Assembly (NCBI GenBank): GCA_016715945.1
Contig: JADJXJ010000001.1
Location: 248,001 to 312,000 of the forward strand
Direction: 5' to 3'
DNA: 64,000 nucleotides
Source: Bacteroidota bacterium
GTDB lineage: Bacteria; Bacteroidota; Bacteroidia; Bacteroidales; F082
Under the pieces are notes generated by a model. That model saw nothing but the letters and a program-made list of their open reading frames with translations, did no database searches and was not told where the DNA came from. Position 1 is the first letter of the stretch. Each line of letters begins with the position of its first letter. Positions 15,387 to 22,604 of the stretch are shown piece after piece. The position numbers and the translations under genes were made by a program.

Positions 15387-16967
15387 TCAGAATATACGCT
15401 TGATGGAGTGAAACACCACACCGACGACCGACAAAAGGATGATGGCAATGCCCGAGTAATCAATGGCTTTTGAATAATCTCTGCCGGGCAGGTAGAAGTC
15501 GTTCAGTTTGGCCAGGCGTCCTTTTTCGGAGCGGGTGTGGCAATCGGTGCAACTCAGTGTTTCTTCTTTCACACTCACCATATGGTTAAGTGGCCAGTAA
15601 ACCTCCGTTTCCACAAAGTCGTATTCACCGCTCCACTCGCGCCCGTATGCTTCCATGCCAAGCCTGATGGCAGGTTCCCACTCCAGGTCTTCCCAAAATG
15701 CGCCTTCACCTTTGTTGTGCGCAAATAGCTTCATTGTGATTAGCTTGCCGGTTACCGGGTCGTAGGCCTGCTTTCCGCGATGGATCTTCACCGGCCAGAT
15801 TTTTGAGTTCGGATCGCGATACTCCCCATATAAGGTATTGATCTGTACCGGAATGCTTGTGATGCTGTCGTCCATGATGTTGTGGTTGGCCAATCCGTTA
15901 AACCACAGATAGTCGGGCTTCACGTGATCGTCATAAACAAAACGTCCTTTGATTGACAGGTAACTGTAGTTGTGATCGGCATCATATTCCTTTATGGCAT
16001 TGCCATGTTCGTCTTTGCGTCCTGCCTTGCTCCAATCCCAGTACATTACCGTAGCATTCACTTTTGCATAAACAGGGATGTGGCAGGTCTGACAGGCTAC
16101 TTTATTATAGTGAAAATCAAGTATTTTGTCGTTGTGTGGGGTGGATGTGTGGCAATTTTCGCAGCTGATGCGGTTGTCGTTGCTGGCCGAAACTGAATAC
16201 GAACGGCCCTTGATGTTGTGCCTTTCGGTGATGTGGCAATCAATACAGGTCATGTCAGGCCCGTCCACACCCATGTGCACATCCACCTTGCGCGTGGTAT
16301 TGTTCAGGGCTTCCTCCAGGTCGCCGTGCTTCACATTGTTGCCACCACCACCATAAAAGTGGCAGACCCCGCAATTGCTTCTGTCGGGATGGCCCACATG
16401 CTGCGCCACATAGTTATAGTCCGGTACCTTGAACTCCGCATTTGCCGTTTCGGGAGTGGCCGGCCAACCTGCCATGCCTTTTTGTTTAAAATAGGTGTCG
16501 GTCTTATCGTGGCATACCAGGCAGTCGATGTTGTTGGGGTTGCTGAAGTCGAAAGTGTTGTCTTCCCAGCCATAACCAATATGACAACGCATGCACGACC
16601 CGTTGTTGCCAATCGGACCGGTGCAAAAGTTGTTGTTGATATGCTTCTTGCCAATCTTCACCAGTCCTTTGCCAGGCAGCTCAACTTCGCGCTCCCAGAG
16701 CCAGTGGGTGCTGATCATCAGCTCGTCGTCGCGTTTGTTGTGGCAACTCAGACAGGCTTCCGTAACCTTGCGGGGGTCGGTAAACTCCTGCTGCAAAATG
16801 GCAAATTCGCTGTGGTCAACTTTTGGTTGCTGCTGCGACCTGAGTTCTACTTCTACTTTTGGTGGATCGTTGCGCTTGAGGCCAAAGTGAATTGTGAAGT
16901 AAATCACAAGCACAGGCAACACAAAGACCACCAGAAAGGATGTGAGTTTTTCGAGTAGTGACTTCAT
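15387..16967 (-). CDS. Octaheme c-type cytochrome, tetrathionate reductase (OTR) family, membrane-anchored
   Basis: The 526-residue protein carries eight CxxCH heme motifs at about residues 72, 125, 149, 199, 241, 269, 292 and 473. The spacing, the HWLW segment after heme 1 and the large gap before heme 8 fit the octaheme tetrathionate reductase family. In Shewanella this family reduces tetrathionate and, in vitro, nitrite and hydroxylamine; the true substrate here is unknown. Unlike the soluble Shewanella enzyme, it has hydrophobic segments at both ends (about 9-28 and 504-520), placing the heme domain in the periplasm between two anchors. An extra Cys at 115 is near heme 2. Start 16967 fits the promoter at 16995; an in-frame ATG at 16997 overlaps it. 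Confidence 0.9.
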   Translation of the reverse strand: MKSLLEKLTSFLVVFVLPVLVIYFTIHFGLKRNDPPKVEVELRSQQQPKVDHSEFAILQQEFTDPRKVTEACLSCHNKRDDELMISTHWLWEREVELPGKGLVKIGKKHINNNFCTGPIGNNGSCMRCHIGYGWEDNTFDFSNPNNIDCLVCHDKTDTYFKQKGMAGWPATPETANAEFKVPDYNYVAQHVGHPDRSNCGVCHFYGGGGNNVKHGDLEEALNNTTRKVDVHMGVDGPDMTCIDCHITERHNIKGRSYSVSASNDNRISCENCHTSTPHNDKILDFHYNKVACQTCHIPVYAKVNATVMYWDWSKAGRKDEHGNAIKEYDADHNYSYLSIKGRFVYDDHVKPDYLWFNGLANHNIMDDSITSIPVQINTLYGEYRDPNSKIWPVKIHRGKQAYDPVTGKLITMKLFAHNKGEGAFWEDLEWEPAIRLGMEAYGREWSGEYDFVETEVYWPLNHMVSVKEETLSCTDCHTRSEKGRLAKLNDFYLPGRDYSKAIDYSGIAIILLSVVGVVFHSIKRIF

Positions 16968-16994
16968 ACCGGGGTTTGTTACTTTTTTCACAAG

Positions 16995-17002
16995 CAAAGC
17001 TA
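16995..17002 (-). promoter_or_regulatory. Bacteroidota -7 promoter element (TAGCTTTG) of the sulfur operon
   Basis: Minus-strand TAGCTTTG matches TAnnTTTG, 28 bp upstream of the octaheme ATG at 16967. It argues against the in-frame ATG at 16997, which overlaps it. Confidence 0.55.
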
Positions 17003-17079
17003 CACTTGTATTTAAGAAAATTTTAACAAAACACTCCCTTGTGCCTCAAGTGGTTTTGCCTTTCTGGTCAGCAAAGGGT

Positions 17080-17093
17080 TTGACGGCTGTCAA
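17080..17093. promoter_or_regulatory. Crp/Fnr-type palindrome TTGAC-N4-GTCAA
   Basis: Perfect 14-bp palindrome in the divergent intergenic region, matching the FNR/DNR consensus form (TTGAT-N4-ATCAA) with C/G at the inner position. Its centre is about 43 bp upstream of a likely start site for the regulator gene (given its -7 element at 17117), a class II activator position, and about 95 bp from the octaheme promoter. A further half-site TTGACA follows at 17102. The bound regulator is probably the Crp/Fnr protein encoded next to it. Confidence 0.6.
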
Positions 17094-17116
17094 GTGATTA
17101 TTTGACAGAAAAAGAT

Positions 17117-17124
17117 TATATTTG
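17117..17124 (+). promoter_or_regulatory. Bacteroidota -7 promoter element (TATATTTG) of the Crp/Fnr gene
   Basis: TATATTTG is a full match, 25 bp upstream of the ATG at 17150. Confidence 0.6.
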
Positions 17125-17149
17125 CTAATGCATCACATTCGCACAAGGA

Positions 17150-17857
17150 ATGAACTCTACGAAAACGCTTCAAAATACGGGTGCCAGCTGTTCAATCGGT
17201 TCCACCTCGCTCGATTGTATCAATGTGCTCACACCCGACGAGCTAAACCTGCTGCAGCAGCACACCGTGGATGTGCGTTACGCAAAAGGCGAAATGCTTT
17301 GCAAACAGGGCACCTTTGCAGCCCACATCATGATTCTGAATAACGGCCTTTTGAAAAGTTTCATAGAGAGCGGCAACGAAAGCCTGATACTGCAAATATT
17401 TGCTCCGGTGAGTGTGGTCGGCCTTGCCAGCCTCTACGAGGGCAGCAATGTGTTTCATCATTCCGTGCAGGCTTACCTGGACAGCGATGTAAGCCTGATT
17501 GAGATCAATGCATTACGCGAACTCATAAAAAGCAACGGGAACTTTGCCAGCAAAATCATCAGCATCATCGCCGAACAAAAAATTATAACCTCCGGCCGTT
17601 TCTATTGCCTCACCAAAAAACAAACTTATGGCAGATTCGCCGATGTGTTGCTCTGCCTTGCAAACCGGATATACAAGACCCAGAAAATCCCCGTTCAGCT
17701 CTCCCGGCGCGATTTTGCCGAACTCAGCGGCATGTCGGTCGAAACAATAGCCCGTATTCTTACCAAATTCAAAACCGATGGCCTGATCGAGCTGACCAAC
17801 GACTACATCGAAATACTCGATTACGAAACCCTGGCTCTGATCAGCCAAAAAGGTTGA
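17150..17857 (+). CDS. Crp/Fnr family transcriptional regulator
   Basis: A 235-residue regulator with an N-terminal cyclic-nucleotide-binding-like beta roll (about 25-140), a dimerisation helix, and a C-terminal HTH_Crp domain (about 160-225; the recognition-helix region includes SGMSVETIARILTKF). Cys 14 and Cys 23 near the N-terminus, plus Cys 51, could be redox or metal-binding residues but do not match the FNR four-Cys spacing. It is divergent from the octaheme-cytochrome operon, which suggests it controls it and probably itself. The ATG at 17150 is preferred; another ATG at 17128 is in a different frame. Effector (O2, NO, or sulfur species) cannot be told from the sequence. Confidence 0.88.
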   Translation: MNSTKTLQNTGASCSIGSTSLDCINVLTPDELNLLQQHTVDVRYAKGEMLCKQGTFAAHIMILNNGLLKSFIESGNESLILQIFAPVSVVGLASLYEGSNVFHHSVQAYLDSDVSLIEINALRELIKSNGNFASKIISIIAEQKIITSGRFYCLTKKQTYGRFADVLLCLANRIYKTQKIPVQLSRRDFAELSGMSVETIARILTKFKTDGLIELTNDYIEILDYETLALISQKG

Positions 17858-17906
17858 GATTACACCGACTACCTGATACGATAGTCGGAACAAACAACCT
17901 TCTGTG

Positions 17907-18740
17907 CTACATTTTCGGGGAGAATCTAAACAGCGTTGACCGCTTGTTGCGTTCGAGGCATACCAGGGTCTCCAGGCTTTTTCGGTCGAAGTCGTGTTGC
18001 TCAAATGCCTGCTCGAAAGCGTGGATTGCTTTTTCCGGATGGTTGTTTTCTTTACTCAGATGGGCCAGAAACAAATGCCTGAGCTTCGTGCGGCAATGTT
18101 TGGCCACAAACCCGGCTGCCTGGTGGTTCCCCAAATGTCCGTGCATGCTGCTGATGCGTTGCCTAAGGTAAGCCGGATATGGCCCGGTTTCCAGCATATG
18201 GCTGTCGTAGTTTGCTTCAAGGATCAAAATTTCAGCCTGAGGTAGCCAGCCTGCAGCCTGCGGACCAATATGACCAAGGTCGGTGGCAAAAGCCAGACTG
18301 CTGCTCCCGTTGCGGAGATAAAAACCAACCGCACCTGCAGTGTCGTGCGATACTTCAAACGGAGTGATGTTGAAACCTGCAAGCCAGAAGCTTTTCCCGG
18401 GCTCAATCACTTTGAATGCATCCTTCAGGCATGAATCTGGTTTCGCCTCTGCTTGCACAGCAGCCGCCACCTGTGGGGTGGCGTATATATAATAGGAGTG
18501 CTTGCTCACAAGGGCTTCAAGCCCGGATATGTGGTCTATGTGATTGTGGGTCAATAGTATACCTTCAATTTGCCATGCGTTGCGTCCGATCTCAGTCAGG
18601 TATTTCCCGATGCGTCGTGCGCTAATGCCAACATCGATCAACAAGGCGCCTTCACCATGCCCTACATAGTAACAATTTCCACTGCTGCCGCTGGCAAAGC
18701 TGCAAAATTCAATCGCATACAGTTCGCTGAACAAGTCCAA
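17907..18740 (-). CDS. MBL-fold metallo-hydrolase, WalJ/YycJ-like
   Basis: Metallo-beta-lactamase-fold hydrolase with the family N-terminus FCSFASGSSGNCYYVG and the metal motif THNHIDHISG (HxHxDH), plus later His/Asp ligands (SHDTAG, ATDLGH). The reading frame extends upstream to 18917, but that reaches into the divergent ureohydrolase gene. A minus-strand TAATTTTG promoter motif at 18761-18768 suggests the start is downstream of it: TTG at 18740 or 18734. An ATG at 18718 begins a one-base-shifted frame; one extra base there would give M-R-x-E-F-C-S, the common family start, so a small indel is possible. It converges with the Crp/Fnr gene. Confidence 0.8.
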   Translation of the reverse strand: MDLFSELYAIEFCSFASGSSGNCYYVGHGEGALLIDVGISARRIGKYLTEIGRNAWQIEGILLTHNHIDHISGLEALVSKHSYYIYATPQVAAAVQAEAKPDSCLKDAFKVIEPGKSFWLAGFNITPFEVSHDTAGAVGFYLRNGSSSLAFATDLGHIGPQAAGWLPQAEILILEANYDSHMLETGPYPAYLRQRISSMHGHLGNHQAAGFVAKHCRTKLRHLFLAHLSKENNHPEKAIHAFEQAFEQHDFDRKSLETLVCLERNKRSTLFRFSPKM

Positions 18741-18760
18741 AACCTGGGAGGGATTTTTGG

Positions 18761-18768
18761 CAAAATTA
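18761..18768 (-). promoter_or_regulatory. Bacteroidota -7 promoter element (TAATTTTG)
   Basis: Minus-strand TAATTTTG, 20 bp upstream of the TTG at 18740. It limits the MBL-hydrolase start to positions below about 18755. Confidence 0.5.
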
Positions 18769-18819
18769 ACCAAAGAGCCTGTTTTTTTTGGAATTTTGCG
18801 GTCAAAGACCCAACACCAC

Positions 18820-19866
18820 ATGATCTTACCAGGTTTCGATCCCAATGCACCGGCTGCCCACGATGCCGGAATTTTCGGCCTCCCTTTCACCGAGGAGGAC
18901 GCCGGCATCGTAATCATTCCCGTAAACTGGGAACTTACAGTGAGTTATGGCTCAGGCACATTCGCCGGTCCGGATGCCATCAAGGAAGCTTCTATGCAGG
19001 TTGACCTGTATCATCACGACTTTCCCGAGCTGTGGAAAAAAGGCATCTGGATGGATGAGTTTCCCAAACATTTCAAAGTGCTGCATACCGGATTGCGCAA
19101 AGATGCACGCACCATCATCGAGGCACTGGAGGAGGGAGTGAATGTGCTCGAAAAGCAGAAGTACCGCGAGATGTACGAACGCATACGCCGCGCCAACGAA
19201 GATGTGCGTACCTGGCTTGCAAACCGTGTGGACTGGTGGAAAAAAAGAGGAAAAATTGTGGGTGTGGTTGGTGGCGACCACAGCACCCCCCTGGGATACC
19301 ATCATTATCTGTCGGGAAAAGTTGATTATGGTGTGCTGCATGTCGATGCCCACCTTGACCTTCGCGAGGCCTACGAAGGTTTCAAGTATTCGCACGCTTC
19401 CATCTTTTACAATGCCTTGCAATACGATAGCCTGAAGCGCTTGGTTTCGGTGGGCATTCGCGACTATTGCGAAGAAGAGGCCCTGCGCGTGGCCAGCCAG
19501 CCCGAGCGTATCAGGGTGTTTTTCGACCGCGACCTGCGCCGCCGGATGTTCGAAGGACAAAGCTGGAAATCCTTGGTCGATGAAGTGGTCGCTCATTTGC
19601 CGGAAAATGTGTACATCTCGGTGGATATTGATGGCCTCGATCCCAAACTTTGCCCAAATACAGGAACTCCTGTGCCGGGAGGCCTGCAATATGAGGAACT
19701 GATCTATCTGCTCAACGCAGTTATGGCTGCCGGAAAAAAAATCGTAGGCTTCGACTTGTGTGAGGTTGCTCCCGGCCCGGACGACCAATGGGATGGCAAT
19801 GTGGGCGCCCGCGTGCTGTTTCAGCTTTGTGGCATTGCAGCAGCCAACCCGGCCCAATTCACCTGA
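18820..19866 (+). CDS. Ureohydrolase-family protein (agmatinase-like)
   Basis: The 348-residue protein has the manganese-binding signatures GGDHS, HVDAHLDLR and SVDIDGLDP in order, so it is a member of the arginase/agmatinase/formimidoylglutamase family, which hydrolyses guanidino compounds. The exact substrate is uncertain; agmatinase is the usual annotation of such Bacteroidota proteins. The ATG at 18820 is favoured over a start at 18757, which lies in front of the natural N-terminus and overlaps the divergent MBL promoter. It ends overlapping the convergent acylphosphatase gene by 8 bp. No speA/arginine decarboxylase gene is in the window. Confidence 0.88.
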   Translation: MILPGFDPNAPAAHDAGIFGLPFTEEDAGIVIIPVNWELTVSYGSGTFAGPDAIKEASMQVDLYHHDFPELWKKGIWMDEFPKHFKVLHTGLRKDARTIIEALEEGVNVLEKQKYREMYERIRRANEDVRTWLANRVDWWKKRGKIVGVVGGDHSTPLGYHHYLSGKVDYGVLHVDAHLDLREAYEGFKYSHASIFYNALQYDSLKRLVSVGIRDYCEEEALRVASQPERIRVFFDRDLRRRMFEGQSWKSLVDEVVAHLPENVYISVDIDGLDPKLCPNTGTPVPGGLQYEELIYLLNAVMAAGKKIVGFDLCEVAPGPDDQWDGNVGARVLFQLCGIAAANPAQFT

Positions 19867-20131
19867 TGCTGAATCCTATTCTGCCCAGCGGGGGTAATTC
19901 GCTGATTTCCATTTTTGTTACTCTTGCCCACTGTGGCCCCCGACGGCACCATTCAACGAATGCGTCAACAGCCCCGGGCTCACCTTCGGCCTCCGCATAC
20001 ACACTGCCATCCGGCTTGTTCTGAACAAAACCACTGACACCCAGGCTCCTGGCCTGACGCTCGGTGTAATACCTGAAACCAACACCCTGCACTCGTCCAT
20101 AAATCCGTAAGGCGACTGCTTTTGTACTCAT
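19859..20131 (-). CDS. acyP: Acylphosphatase
   Basis: A 90-residue acylphosphatase with the signature GRVQGVGFR, holding the phosphate-binding Arg, and the catalytic Asn in FVQNKPDGSV. It hydrolyses the carboxyl-phosphate bond of acyl phosphates. Length is typical. It is the last gene of a run DUF493-crcB-unknown-acyP: the ATG overlaps the upstream stop by 4 bp (ATGA), and the 3' end overlaps the ureohydrolase gene by 8 bp. Confidence 0.95.
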   Translation of the reverse strand: MSTKAVALRIYGRVQGVGFRYYTERQARSLGVSGFVQNKPDGSVYAEAEGEPGAVDAFVEWCRRGPQWARVTKMEISELPPLGRIGFSIR

Positions 20132-20697
20132 GGGTTTAAACGCTTCATGATCAAAGAATTGATCGATTCGAAAAGTTGGTTGGGCTGCATCCCTCTCCAG
20201 TTGAAGTGGTCGAACTTGCCTCCAAAAGCCAGGTAATAGTCCAGCCGTGCCGCCGTGAAATCACGAATCACATGGTCACGGAAATTCAGGCAAACAATCC
20301 AGCCATCCTCCACATTGTCGAACCACTCCTGGTAATAATCGTCGGTATCCGAATGAAAGCTAAGTACGTTTTCGCCGATCAGGATAAAATATTTGATGCC
20401 CTCGGCGATCATCACTTCAACCACGTTTCGGTAAAGATACATGATGTCGTTGTAGAGCAGGTCGTTCCACTCTCCGATCAGCTCGATGATACAAAACTTC
20501 TTCTGATAATTGCAATAGAGTATCTTGAGGTACAACGTTTCCGATCCAAACTCATCCCACTGGGGATGGATGAGGTAATTGTAAATTTTGTTGGTAAAAT
20601 AAAATTCGCTGTACCGCCTCCTGTAGAAGGGCGACGCTGGATCCTGTGCGGCAACATAAAGATGGCGCCAGTTGAAATGGGGTTCGATGTCGTGCAT
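20128..20697 (-). CDS. Conserved-looking cytosolic protein of unknown function
   Basis: A 189-residue soluble protein rich in aromatic and acidic residues (many Tyr, Phe, Trp). No signal peptide, membrane segment or known motif was recognised. It shows an alternating strand/helix pattern (LKILYCNYQKKFCIIELIGE, IKYFILIGENV). The start at 20697 gives two bases between the crcB stop and this ATG; an in-frame ATG at 20739 would overlap crcB. It overlaps acyP by 4 bp, so it is firmly in the same operon. Confidence 0.7.
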   Translation of the reverse strand: MHDIEPHFNWRHLYVAAQDPASPFYRRRYSEFYFTNKIYNYLIHPQWDEFGSETLYLKILYCNYQKKFCIIELIGEWNDLLYNDIMYLYRNVVEVMIAEGIKYFILIGENVLSFHSDTDDYYQEWFDNVEDGWIVCLNFRDHVIRDFTAARLDYYLAFGGKFDHFNWRGMQPNQLFESINSLIMKRLNP

Positions 20698-20699
20698 GG

Positions 20700-21083
20700 T
20701 CAGATAGATCCGCCGGCCAGGTGCAGGCCGAATAAACATAACAGCAAACCTCCGGCATTGTTTGCCATCAGGTTGAGCAGAAACATCCCCCAGCCATATT
20801 GATGCAGCATGTTCACGCTGTCGAAGGCAAAGGTGCTGAAGGTGGTGAAGCTACCCAGTATGCCCACCAGCAGAAACAATCGCATGGCAGGAGGCGCACT
20901 GAAACGTTCCATGTAGCCCCAAAGCAGGCCAATCAAAAAAGAACCTATCAGGTTCACAATCAGGGTGCCGGCCGGAAACGAGCGGCTAAACCAGCGGTCG
21001 GCCAGCAAAAAAACTCCAAAACGTGCGGTGGTACCAATGGCGCCTCCCACGATAATCAGCCAGAGTCCAAGCGCTTTTTCCAT
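20700..21083 (-). CDS. crcB: Fluoride ion channel CrcB/Fluc
   Basis: A 127-residue protein with four hydrophobic helices; family motifs GTLIVNLIGSF and GILGSFTTFSTF (the Phe-box and the TTFST pore segment) are both present. CrcB/Fluc proteins form dual-topology dimers that export fluoride. No fluoride riboswitch was recognised upstream; the gene follows the DUF493 gene with 2 bp between them, so it is co-transcribed. Confidence 0.92.
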   Translation of the reverse strand: MEKALGLWLIIVGGAIGTTARFGVFLLADRWFSRSFPAGTLIVNLIGSFLIGLLWGYMERFSAPPAMRLFLLVGILGSFTTFSTFAFDSVNMLHQYGWGMFLLNLMANNAGGLLLCLFGLHLAGGSI

Positions 21084-21085
21084 GG

Positions 21086-21352
21086 TCAGAGTGCAAATTT
21101 AATCCCGGGTAAAGTGCGTAGGTCGTTATATAGCAGATGCATCTGGTCGTGGTCGGTGAGGGTTACCTGTACACTGTAGCTCACAAAGTTGCCTTTGCTG
21201 CTCATCTTGCTGGCGAGAAAGGTAAACGGTACCTTGACCCGCAAAAACAGGCGCTCCATCTCTTCTTTCTGCACCAACGGCAGGATGTGGCTGTCGAGCA
21301 CAATCTTGAGCACATAGGTGACAGGAAAATCGATTTTTTCTTTTTGATTCAT
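21086..21352 (-). CDS. DUF493-family protein (YbeD-like)
   Basis: An 88-residue protein of the DUF493/YbeD type, an alpha/beta ferredoxin-like fold that is often regulatory: FPVTYVLKIV, then the GNFVSYSVQVTLTDHDQM segment and a C-terminal LRTLPGIKFAL. No experimentally known role for this member. The start at 21352 is the first ATG giving a normal N-terminus (MNQKEK); an in-frame ATG at 21388 adds 12 residues. It starts the cluster with crcB, with 48 bp to the LpxR-like gene upstream. Confidence 0.7.
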   Translation of the reverse strand: MNQKEKIDFPVTYVLKIVLDSHILPLVQKEEMERLFLRVKVPFTFLASKMSSKGNFVSYSVQVTLTDHDQMHLLYNDLRTLPGIKFAL

Positions 21353-21400
21353 GTAGTAATGTCTGTTTGAAGGTAGGCTTATGTGCACTGCTTCAGACGA

Positions 21401-22549
21401 TTAAAGTTCTCGTGTCAACTGAATACCACCCCATTTATGGGGCCTTCCACCTTGAAATTCTGCCGACAAATATACCACCTTAAACCCAAAGCCTGTGCGA
21501 CCCTGCCAGTACGACAGGCCAACATTCAGCTCACCTACATTTCTTTCCAGCTGTTGGTAGGGAACGACGTATTGTCTCTCTGCTTTCCAGAGGCTACCCC
21601 TCAAACTGGCCTTGTGCCATACCTTGTGTGCATAAAGTGTGGCAAACAAGTGCAACGAACGCCAGCCCGTCGCACTGCCTGAAAAATTCTGGTTGAATGC
21701 AAAGAATACCGAGGCACTGGTTTCCAAATTGCCTGCCCTGGCCATGCTGCCCAGCGAAATAGAACCTGATGTCCAGTTAGTTATACGTTTTTCCAGAGCC
21801 AGGTTATAATTGAGCAACAGTCCGCTGGCAGTTTGAAAATCCCAACCGCTGGGCTGGAGTTCGTGCACAGTGCGCTGCAGCCCGCTTGCCAGTGATGCTT
21901 TTCCGGTCAGCCCGATCACAAAAGTGCTGTGCATCATCAAACCACGTTTGGGTGCAGTACTGCTTCGTGTGAACCCGGTAAAAAGCAGGCCGGAAAACGG
22001 ATGATCGCCAACTGGTGGAACCTCGGTCTCAGGATTCAATCCGGTGTACATTTTTTGGGTGAGCTTCACAGAAAAAATGTCCTGTGCTTCCTTCCCGAGA
22101 CCGGGCAAAATTTTGCTTTTCCCCAAAAATGAGAGCGCCGGCCCCGAAAAACCGATGGCAATTCCGTTTGTGTAGTAATAGTCTGTGCCTGTAAAGATGT
22201 CGTTGTCAAACTCAATCAACAGGGTGTTTGGCCCCATGGATGCTGCGATATCAGCCGGGATCAGCTCCTTTTGGCGCAAGACTGTGGCGCTGGGTCTGGC
22301 AGGAATCAGTTGCCCTTCCCTTCGACTGACCGTCGGCATGTTTACCCCGGCAGGCCTTGTCAAATCATTTGAACGGCTGGGGCTTTGGGCCAATGGTATT
22401 TCCACTTTGGACAAGCGCTGCACAGATTCTGTTGAGGTAGCAGGGGAGGGCAGTGGGTATTCAGGTTGCGGATAATTGACAATCAGGTCCTGTTTTGCGA
22501 TATCGCATCGCAAAAGAAGAAGGATAGAAAGTAGCAGGGCGATACGCAT
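21401..22549 (-). CDS. LpxR-like outer-membrane protein (DUF2219)
   Basis: An approximately 382-residue exported protein with an N-terminal hydrophobic segment, a Pro/Ser-rich linker (about 28-100) and a C-terminal barrel-like region starting with FDNDIFTGTDYYYTNG, the signature of the LpxR (lipid A 3'-O-deacylase) family, followed by many alternating beta strands. Whether it acts on lipid A is unknown. The start at 22549 (MRIALLL) is preferred; an in-frame ATG at 22558 adds three residues. A TACATTTG promoter motif is upstream at 22569-22576. Confidence 0.7.
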   Translation of the reverse strand: MRIALLLSILLLLRCDIAKQDLIVNYPQPEYPLPSPATSTESVQRLSKVEIPLAQSPSRSNDLTRPAGVNMPTVSRREGQLIPARPSATVLRQKELIPADIAASMGPNTLLIEFDNDIFTGTDYYYTNGIAIGFSGPALSFLGKSKILPGLGKEAQDIFSVKLTQKMYTGLNPETEVPPVGDHPFSGLLFTGFTRSSTAPKRGLMMHSTFVIGLTGKASLASGLQRTVHELQPSGWDFQTASGLLLNYNLALEKRITNWTSGSISLGSMARAGNLETSASVFFAFNQNFSGSATGWRSLHLFATLYAHKVWHKASLRGSLWKAERQYVVPYQQLERNVGELNVGLSYWQGRTGFGFKVVYLSAEFQGGRPHKWGGIQLTREL

Positions 22550-22568
22550 GCCTGACAAATGGCTTGCC

Positions 22569-22576
22569 CAAATGTA
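22569..22576 (-). promoter_or_regulatory. Bacteroidota -7 promoter element (TACATTTG)
   Basis: Minus-strand TACATTTG, 19 bp upstream of the ATG at 22549, between the E1 stop and the LpxR-like gene. Confidence 0.55.
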
Positions 22577-22604
22577 ACTATTTTACCCTGTTATGGTTGC
22601 GCAA

